From: Leguminivora glycinivorella
Taxonomy: Eukaryota; Arthropoda; Insecta; Lepidoptera; Tortricidae
Length of the DNA stretch: 64,000 nucleotides
Direction: 5' to 3'
NCBI RefSeq assembly: GCF_023078275.1
Contig: NC_062990.1
Location: forward strand, 13,035,549-13,099,548
Shown: positions 56,518-64,000 of the stretch, piece by piece
Position numbering within the stretch: the stretch's first letter is position 1
How the letters are laid out: each line of letters starts with the position of its first letter
The notes under the pieces: model-generated
Told to the model about the DNA's origin: nothing
Seen by the model: the letters and a program-made list of their open reading frames with translations, nothing else
Databases searched by the model: none
Made by a program: the position numbers and the translations under genes

Positions 56518-57099
56518 AAACAGAATTAATAATCATTAGAATAAACAAACATATACATAGGTAAATATATCTAAAAAGTACACATTAAAATGTAGAAAAC
56601 ACAAAAATATATATTAATTTGTAAAGACACGGTAGCGGGCTACCGGTGCCGTTTGGCATCGGCATCAATGATTTGGTCGTAAAGTAAACAAAAAGTGTGT
56701 TTACTTCATTATTTCTTTAAATAATGATTCTATATTGTTTACTGACTTTGCAAAACACAAAAATAATCACTATCTGTCAGAAATAACAAAATTATGAAAC
56801 ACTTACTTGAAGACACCGTCCATTTTTGCACATTTTTTCCAACACTGATGTTTACCTCAATCGCACTCGCGCAATATGCATTGTGGTTGGCTATTGGTTC
56901 GACTAATCAAAAGACACGTCCTTCCTAGGCCAATATGGCATAAAACATCTTGACCAATCACAATAACCGCGTAATGTGGCGCGAAAGTTTAAACGTCTAA
57001 CAGGTGATGCCGTATGGCACCGCTAGCCGTTAATGGGTTAATAGAAATTCAACCTACCTAAAATTTACATTACAGACATTTTGATATCAATTTAAAAAA

Positions 57100-58410
57100 A
57101 CCGGGCAAGAGCGTGTCGGGCCACGGGCCACGCTCGGGTTCCGTAGTTTTCCGTATTTTTCTCAAAAACTTCTGAACCTATCAAGTTCAAAACAATTTCC
57201 GTAGAAAGTCTTTATAAAGTTCTACTTTTGTGATTTTTTTTCATATTTTTTAAACATATGGTTCAAAAGTTAGAAGGGGGGGAACACACACTTTTTTTCC
57301 TTTAGGAGCGATTATTTCCGAAAATATTAATATTATCAAAAAACGATCTCAGTAAGCCCGTATTCATTTTTAACCGACTTCAAAAAAGGAGGAGGTTCTC
57401 AATTCGACTGAATGTTTTTTTTTTTTTTTTGTATGTATGTTATTCGATATCTCCGAGAATCATGGACCGATTTTCAAAATTTTTTTTTCATTCAATCAGG
57501 TATAACCCCGAGATGGTCCCATTGGCACCAAGTCGGGGTCTGATGATGGGATCTTGGAGAAATCGAGGGAACTCCTCAAATGTTATAGGCACATGTAATG
57601 TTTTTAGTGTATTTTTCAAAGGTACACCAGTACGCCTGATGGTGATAACTTTATGTGGCTGAGCTGATGATGGAAGGTCAACTCCTCAATGGTTAGGAGT
57701 TAAAGGATAATTCTTTCACTACTGTACATATATTCGGACTGATACATAGAATATCAATAGGAACCACTAAAAATCAACAAATAAATAAACTTTTTAACAA
57801 AAAATAAAACCGCCTTCAAAAATAAGCGCGTTACAAAACACGGAGAAACTAAAAAGCAAAAAATAATAAACCTTTGAATTCAGATTTCTTATCGGATTGC
57901 AATAATCTAAACATCCAAATTATAAACAAATCAATTATTTTTGGAGTCGGTGCCAGCCTGCGTATGGTTGGGTGGTGCAAACAGGGAATAGCAAGGCAAT
58001 GAACAGGTCTGGTACCGACTACAAAAGTAATTGATTTGTTTATAATTTGGATGTTTAGATTATTGCAATCCGATAAGAAATCTGAATTCAAAGGTTTATT
58101 ATTTTTTGCTTTTTAGTTTCTCCGTGTTTTGTAACGCGCTTATTTTTGAAGGCGGTTTTATTTTTTTAAATACCTATCCAACAATATATCACACGTTGGG
58201 GTTGGAATGAAAAAACAAACAGTCCCCACTTTGTATGTAGGGGGGGGGGGGACCCTAAAAAAACATTTTTTTTCACTGATTTACATATTGGTACCAAACT
58301 TCAGCTTTCTAGTGCTAACGGTCACTGAGATTATCCGCGGACGGACAGACGGACAGACAGACATGGCGAAACTATACGGGTTCCTAGTTGACTACGGAAC
58401 CCTAAAAAAG
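57100..58410 (-). repeat. (TCCG)n-bearing repeat G, reverse copy split by another repeat
   Basis: The left half 57100-57372 (CCGGGCAAGAGCGTGTCGGG ... TATTCATTTTT) and right half 58170-58410 (TACCTATCCAACAATATATC ... CGGAACCCTAAAAA) are reverse matches of 11285-11860. About 800 bp intervenes. Confidence 0.88.
57373..58169. repeat. Nested repeat (AACCGACTTCAAAAAAGGAG) with large palindrome
   Basis: Starts AACCGACTTCAAAAAAGGAG, a common moth repeat end. Its second half, about 57803-58168, is a near-perfect palindrome with arms of about 145 bp (AAAACCGCCTTCAAAAATAA ... and its complement) and a spacer of about 75 bp. Confidence 0.8.
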
Positions 58411-58497
58411 TGAACTTAAAGTGTTTACACAGGGATGTACTTAGGTGCATAATAATATCGACATCTTGAAATCTCTAAAGTGACATAAAGTAGTATC

Positions 58498-59000
58498 AGG
58501 GGCGGCTCACTCCGCGATTCTATCGCCGCGCTACAAGTACATGCCGGCGGCCGCGAGTTCGCGGCCTAATCAGGGGTTGCGCGTGTTCTCACGAAACGCA
58601 CGTTCGCACTTTCTAATGTTACTTTACGTCGCGAGTTTTTTTTAAGGTTCATATGCGATGTCCGCGTGTGGAATGGCTAATAATGCTTAGTTAAATAGAT
58701 ATCATGAATAAAATAAATACCATAGGACATGTTTACACAGATCTACTATTGATTAAGTCCCCCGAAAAGATTCAATAAGGCTTGTGATGTTGAAACTTAA
58801 ACAAAAATATATAAATACCATATATTTATATATATACCTAGAAAGTACCCAAGACTTGAATATAATAGTATAACATTTTATTTGAGTATTAAATCGTTTT
58901 AATCCGTAGGCAACCCTATCGCCAGGCGTCGCGCACGTGCGGCTCGTTTCTTTGTTAGAATTTTGTAGGTATTTAAAAAGGCGGCATGTCGTGAACATCA
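58498..59000 (-). repeat. Dispersed repeat I, - copy
   Basis: Reverse of 37932-38433, from AGGGGCGGCTCACTCCGCGA to GCGGCATGTCGTGAACATC. Confidence 0.88.
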
Positions 59001-59589
59001 AAGCAGTGGGCCTTCTGTACTTGTACTATTATATATTCTGTGGTAGTATTTATAATTTATAACAAACTATCGATAAATCCATAATGTTGTATTGAATCAG
59101 AAAATTGAGGTTAATTATGTGTCTTTCCAATACAAAAGGTTCCTCAGGCTTCTAATTCAATACTTACGATTTTAAATCTGAGATTTCAACAGGAAATTCT
59201 GTTAAAAAGGACCTATTGCAGAGATACATAAGAAGTATAAGAACTCTTCCAATGGAGACCGCATATTTATAAATAATTAAAAAGGTTAAATAGGTAACTA
59301 TTAAGTATTCACGTGGTTTGCGTGTTAAAATCGATGAAGACAACTTATCCAAGGTCTTTAGTTACGTTGATTATTTAACAATGTCACCGGTGATTGATCC
59401 TAAGTGTCAAACTAAGAAAGAATAAAAGCTACATTCTTAAAACGCCTAAAATATACTTCTAATAGTTAACAAATTTAAATGCATCCAGAAAATCGAAGAT
59501 TGTTGTTTACCTAAATCTTACGTTTACACGGTTAAGCTAGAGCTAAGCATGGCTGGGTTTATATTGCGCAAACTCAAATGCACGTTTTG
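59001..59589. other. Region upstream of the predicted promoter
   Basis: AT-rich; no ORF or repeat recognised. Could contain distal regulatory DNA. Confidence 0.35.
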
Positions 59590-59597
59590 TTACTTCT

Positions 59598-59640
59598 GTC
59601 AGTTCAGTGCGGTACCGAGCGCAGCGCGGCAGGGACGTTT
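59598..59640 (+). promoter_or_regulatory. Core promoter: initiator plus DPE
   Basis: Overlapping initiator motifs GTCAGTTCAGTG (59598-59609) are followed by GGACGT at 59633-59638. If the A of the second TCAGT (59606) is +1, GGACGT occupies exactly +28 to +33, the position required for a DPE (RGWYVT). There is no TATA box at -30. The region is locally GC-rich. Confidence 0.6.
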
Positions 59641-59832
59641 TCTACGCTTCTCTCTATTGATTTCCTGAAAACCGCGTTATTGTGATGTTTTTTTAAACAA
59701 AAACATGATTAATAGTGCATCGTACTTACACTAAATTGTAAAAATTCGTTCGTGTTTCAGTTGTTTCTTATTTGAATGAATCGTGCGTGATTTTGAGCGA
59801 CTCTTTTGGATTTTTTTCGGACATCTATTGAG
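59606..59832 (+). other. Predicted 5'-noncoding first exon
   Basis: From the predicted start to a consensus donor TTGAG|GTGAGT (59828-59838). ATGs inside are followed quickly by stops, so it would be untranslated. The coding exons would lie beyond the window. The gene identity is unknown. Confidence 0.5.
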
Positions 59833-60522
59833 GTGAGTGTTTTATCGATAAGTTATTGAATTTAGGATTAATTTTTCACAACACTATTTTTTTAAATATT
59901 GATGTTAATTGACATATCCATTTGACATAAATATAAATACCTAAATACTTATTGTTTTAGTCAAAACATCGTTTCTTAGAAGACAATTATTATGATTGTA
60001 CATACAACATTATAATTACAATGCAGCTATTTTTCACTAAAGAAAATCGATGCATATTCAATGAATACATTGATTTTCCCAATTTTCCATGCTTCACTGA
60101 AACTGCGTAAGATTTCGATTTGTACTATATGTTTGTTAACATTCTAGGCTTTATTGTTTTAGCAATAGAGGTGAATATTTTGAGGGGGTAATAAATAAAC
60201 TTCATGAATTCTTACCTACTCGTAGCTCGTACATATGTTATGTAAGCCGATAACACGAATACCTAACTAGCGGTAACCGATAGCAAATACCGAACTTCCG
60301 ATATTTGTATATGTATCAGAACAATTCATAACATTCTGTAGTTAATTAGACCGTGAAAGAAAAAAATCGGAAAATGACAAATATTTGAAATTTCCACAAC
60401 GAAATTTTCGGAAATCTGCCATAATTTATATAGTAATAAAAATTGACCATGTTCTAAATGACGATAATTAAATTTTTACCATGTCTTTTTACCACGGGTC
60501 ATGAGACTCTCGCCAACCAAAT
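59833..60522 (+). other. Probable first intron, nothing assigned
   Basis: AT-rich, no repeat or ORF recognised. Confidence 0.4.
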
Positions 60523-60688
60523 CTCGGCACTAAAAAAGGCGGCAAATTTGAAAAATGTAGTTGCTCATCGGCCAATTGTCTTCATAAAACGAGTGCCTCT
60601 TAAAAAATGATTGAAAATGTAGGGGCAACTATTTGATTCCCATAGAAAATTTCAATCTTCCTCTTTTTAGTGCCAAGATTTGGTTGAC
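60523..60688. repeat. Fold-back MITE (CCAACCAAATCTCGGCACTA ends)
   Basis: CCAACCAAATCTCGGCACTAAAAA and TTTTTAGTGCCAAGATTTGG TTG are inverted, about 160 bp apart. Single copy here. Confidence 0.75.
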
Positions 60689-61755
60689 CATCTAGAGTGA
60701 ATAATTATAGAAGTAAAACTATGCACGAGTGTAACGTACATACGTAGGTACCTTTTGTATCCATGGGCAACCACCGTACACCTGGACGGTCATGGTGGAA
60801 GACACACGTGCCAAGAACAGTTAGTAGGTTAACTAATTAAACCGTTTAAATGCGTACCAGAGTAATTAAGTTAAGAAATGTTTACATTTAAATCGAATTA
60901 GCGTTGCGTGTGTCAAAATAAGGGACCAATCAGAGGCGACTTTGGGTGATTATTGATTATGATTGGTTGGCAGTCATAGTATGTTCGATTATATATACAA
61001 TGTATTGTGTGAAATTCAGGCTGGATGAATTTTTTTCAAATAGGAACAAAAATAAAATGTTATTTCTTTTTTTTTTTTTTTCCTTTTATTCAGAAACAAA
61101 CAGTCATACACATTTTTCTTATCTACAGTAAATGTAACAGAAAATATACCTATAGTTTCATAAAGTAATAATAAACAAAACAGGTTCGTGTTTATCTTAA
61201 AATTATCTTAATTTTACATTGTTTGATGAGATAAATATCTACTTTGATATATGTATAAAAAACAGTGATTTACCTCTAGAGAAGCTATAAGTTATATGTA
61301 GTGCTATTCATTAAACAAAAAGAAAATTATATCTATTAATAATTAATCAAAATTATACTTAAATGCATTCTTAAGCTGTGCTAGTGTGCTATTGAAAAAA
61401 TCAAAATCACGAATTTCGTATTTAAACATTCGGTATCTTTTTTAATATTCATATTTTAAAAGTTTTTGCAATTGCAAAAATGAATTGCGTTGCGTTATGA
61501 TTGAACATTGTCACAATGTTAAATATTTAGAATTGCAACAATAATAAACACATGCAGGTTTGCAGGGAAGTGAATGATAAAGAATTTTTGTTCAAGGAGA
61601 ATTCACATTGCGGTTCATTATTTTTAGTAACGAAGGTTCTCCTGCTATCGATATCGATAGCACGTCGATATGTAATCAATCACTAGTACCTATTGGTACG
61701 TTTTCAAAATCAGAGGCACGATTTTTACTACAATGTTATTAATTAATGAGAGTAG
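60689..61755. other. Intergenic/intronic, nothing assigned
   Basis: AT-rich; a palindromic ATCGATATCGATAG is at 61648-61661. No gene. Confidence 0.4.
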
Positions 61756-61760
61756 TACAG

Positions 61761-61886
61761 TCAACAACACAGCTGTAAATATAGCCCAAAGTATGTATAC
61801 AGAACTTTATTGCTTGTCTGTAAATTAAGGTGTGTATACATATTTGTGACACTTTGTCTGTATTCACGGCTGTATTGTTGACAATA
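61761..61886. repeat. Fold-back MITE (CAGTCAACAACACAGC ends)
   Basis: CAGTCAACAACACAGCTGTAA pairs with CACGGCTGTATTGTTGAC; inner TGTATAC arms. About 125 bp. Confidence 0.65.
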
Positions 61887-61934
61887 CCAAGAATACTAAA
61901 TACCAAAAATACTTCATATAAATATGTTTTTATA

Positions 61935-62125
61935 ATAAACTAGCTTTTGCCCGCGGCTTCGCTCGCGCTAGAGAGAGACAAACAGTAGCCTATGTCACTC
62001 TCCATCCCTTCAACTATCTCCACTTCAAAAATCACGTCATTTCGTCTCTCCGTTTTGCCGTGAAAGACGGACAAACAAACAGACACACACACTTTCCCAT
62101 TTATAATATTAGTATGGATTTTCGC
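61935..62125 (+). repeat. Dispersed repeat K' copy 3
   Basis: AAACTAGCTTTTGCCCGCGG ... TAATATTAGTATGGAT, as at 47216-47462, with a deletion after CTCGCG. Confidence 0.82.
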
Positions 62126-62440
62126 ATTGCGGAATGGTGGAAGCTAATGAATCCTGGCGACCGACGGCGCGGCGCCACGGAGGACTCGGAGGAGTGACCT
62201 AGAATGTCCTAGAACTCCTAGATACACGAAAAAACTTACATTTAATAACTAAAGTTTCGCTGTTTGCGAGAATTTGGCTCTATACTTATTGTGTATTAGT
62301 TGATATGTGGTTGATATAGCAAATTTTTAAGTTGCCGGTCGAAAAATTGCGAATTTATGAATCATGTCAAGTTCCTGTAGGTATTTCTTGCAGACATAAC
62401 AAAAGATAAGAGCTAGGTACGTAATAAATAAAATAAAATA
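62126..62440. other. Nothing assigned
   Basis: No ORF or repeat recognised; a short GC-rich patch at 62155-62195. Confidence 0.4.
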
Positions 62441-62780
62441 AAAATAGCCTTTTATTATTGAAGTTTCATTTAACTACATTTTTTTTACTCATTTACATCG
62501 GCAACTCCAACTCGTCCTTTGACGAAGGCCTCCTCCAAAGTCCTCCACTGGTTCCTGTTTCTTGCCACAGTCATCCAAGCCCTTCCACCCGTCCCTCTCA
62601 GGTCCCCGGACCATCTACATTTTTGAGGCCCGCTTTTTCTTGTGCTGTACCTAGGGCACCACTCTACAAGCTCTCGAGTCCACTTGTCTCTGCCCTCTCT
62701 CATTATGTGGCCAGCCCATCTCCATTTCTGTTGCTTAATCACTTCTGTTAGGGCCTTAACAACAGGTACGTACTTAACTA
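62441..62780 (-). mobile_element. RTE-type LINE, 3' fragment
   Basis: The minus-strand frame contains KWRWAGHIMREGRDKWTREL, VEWCPRYSTRKSGPQKCRW and MTVARNRNQWRTLEEAFVKG, the conserved C-terminus of RTE-class ORFs, then a stop at 62485. Its 3' tail is (TAAAA)n-like (62430-62450 on +). It is 5'-truncated at about 62775. Confidence 0.88.
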
Positions 62781-62885
62781 AAATACTAACTTGGCTGTAG
62801 TTTGAAGAATAAAAAATCCACGTAAAACATATAAATTTCCTACAAGCAGAATAATTAGGCATCATTTATTATTTGTTTAGACTTA

Positions 62886-63013
62886 GTGCGTTTTCAAAAT
62901 ATCCGAACCGATATCGGATGTCAGAAGGATTTCAAAGGCAAAAATCAAAGATGGCGGTTTAAATGTATGGGATATCTGTCGTACAGTACATCCGATTTAA
63001 TATGAAAACGCAC
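62886..63013. repeat. Harbinger-like MITE (TTA, GTGCGTTTTCA ends), copy 2
   Basis: GTGCGTTTTCAAAATATCCG ... ATATGAAAACGCAC, TTA at 62883-62885 and 63014-63016; sister of 33534-33666. Confidence 0.85.
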
Positions 63014-63099
63014 TTAAAGGTCAGGGAAAAAAGCTCCTACTTAATTACAGGCATAAGTTACTATTTGTTGTGTTCTCAAAATGTCAAATGTGTAGAAAA

Positions 63100-63362
63100 T
63101 AATAGGGAACTTGGCTGTTCTCAAAATAAAATATTTTATACTATGCACGAAATAAACCATCAGATAATTATTAGAAAAACATGGACCGAAGTTATTTTTA
63201 AATCGAATTCTATTTAATAAGTCAGGTAGAAATATATGAAGTAACTGCATTGACCGTGACGTCATTCAATTCGATTTCATATTAATTCCATATTAGCAAG
63301 TCATTCAAAACGTTTTGACAGTTCTTAAGAAGCTGATTTGACTAGAAGGCAAGTAGCCTATT
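63100..63362 (+). repeat. Dispersed repeat D, copy 5
   Basis: AATAGGGAACTTGGCTGTTC, GACCGTGACGTCATTCAATT and AGAAGCTGATTTGACTAGAA, matching 10125-10350. Confidence 0.85.
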
Positions 63363-63828
63363 ATGTAAACGTGGTTCACGACTAGATACTAATGTAGGTA
63401 TAATCAGAATTAATAAGTCTTAACGATGTTGTAGCTAGGCACCTACGAGCTACGTCATAAGACTCATGAATGTAATCCTCAAGTAGTACCATAATCTTCA
63501 TTACTACTCCATTTCCTGACTTGTGGTTAGCTGTTATTATACGGTAGCCGTTATTACATATCTCACTGACGTTATATTATTTTCTACATTATCTACGAGC
63601 AGTGCCGGCCCGGCCATTTTGGCTGCACAACTTTCTTATCCTATGGATTTTTTTACATTTAGCTTTTTGGCGCCCTCTATCATTTCGTGCCTAAAGCTGC
63701 CGCTCTTTCCGCTCTACCCTAGATCCGGCCCTGCCTACTATTACAAGCTTTAGATTCAGATATAGTTATGTCTTAGTAGTGAAGATTAAGTAACAGAGGT
63801 AAAATTAAGTAACAGAAAATTTACATTA
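63363..63828. other. Nothing assigned
   Basis: No repeat with a partner in the window and no coding support. Confidence 0.4.
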
Positions 63829-64000
63829 AAACCTTGGATGACCCCTGGATTACTCCGTTGTGCTCGACATAGAGACAGATTGCATCTCAAGGCAAGGCAA
63901 CATCCAAACGATGTTGTTTTACAAGTAACATACAAGCGGTATAAAAACTTCTATAATAATTTATTAAGAAAATTAAAAAATGAATATGAGCGAAATCAAT
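63826..64000 (+). mobile_element. LINE fragment entering from the right edge (Jockey/CR1-like)
   Basis: Open frame LKPWMTPGLLRCARHRDRLH, then VTYKRYKNFYNNLLRKLKNE, the linker between endonuclease and reverse transcriptase in Jockey/CR1-group LINEs (KPWITxGL ... YxxYRN). It continues past the window. The endonuclease upstream is missing, so it is 5'-truncated or rearranged. Confidence 0.75.

Larger units (their letters stand above)
55771..57037 (-). mobile_element. piggyBac-like transposon, internally deleted
   Basis: The inverted ends CCCATTAACGGCT and AGCCGTTAATGGG are bounded by TTAA (55767-55770 and 57038-57041), the piggyBac target. It is 1267 bp, about half of an autonomous element. Subterminal GATGCCGTA(C/T)GGCA palindromes occur near both ends. 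The minus strand keeps the N-terminus and C-terminus of the transposase with the catalytic DDD core missing. Confidence 0.9.

Overview
The window looks like a piece of a lepidopteran (moth or butterfly) nuclear genome. It is AT-rich and intron-rich, its host genes have arthropod orthologues, and it is packed with BEL/Pao, Jockey-type and RTE-type retroelements, tRNA-derived SINEs, (TCCG)n-bearing repeats and many small hAT-, piggyBac- and Harbinger-like elements typical of moths. No species can be named from the sequence alone. LAYOUT: positions 1-5210 are the 3' part of a BEL/Pao LTR retrotransposon, itself split by a non-autonomous hAT-like element (197-1564). It lies in an intron of the main gene, whose kinase N-lobe exons lie upstream of the window. 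Positions 5384-44573 (+) carry 19 exons (955 codons including the stop) of the MAP4K3 / happyhour (hppy) Ste20-family kinase: most of the kinase domain (exons 1-5), a fast-evolving linker (exons 6-10) and the citron-homology (CNH) domain (exons 10-19). All 18 splice junctions keep phase when the exons are joined, which is the main support for the model. The introns hold nearly all the repeats: a tandem, decayed duplication of exon 7 (13752-15160), a 199-bp tandem array next to exon 9 (23963-24945), a split U2 snRNA copy (40745-42577) fused to the 3' end of a Jockey-type LINE, and many fold-back MITEs. Positions 44574-about 45450 are the probable 3' UTR. Positions 45450-54000 are mostly repeat-derived or featureless. 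Positions 54030-54383 (-) are a compact single-exon histone-fold gene, the Chrac-14/POLE3 orthologue, convergent with hppy. Positions 55771-57037 are a deleted piggyBac-like transposon that keeps both ends of its transposase. Positions 57100-59000 are nested repeats. Around 59606 there is a textbook Inr+DPE core promoter followed by a 5'-noncoding exon with a strong splice donor, probably the first exon of a + strand gene whose body is outside the window. The right edge carries RTE-type and Jockey/CR1-type LINE fragments. HOW THE GENES RELATE: hppy (growth, JNK and nutrient signalling) and Chrac-14 (chromatin remodelling and DNA polymerase epsilon accessory subunit) are neighbours without an evident functional link. 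The dominant biology here is repeated transposon insertion into and around the hppy introns, in several places within about 15-25 nt of a splice acceptor. I found no clear new multi-gene system. The most unusual local structures are the exon-7 tandem array, the LINE-U2-hAT composite and the Cys-rich exon 9.
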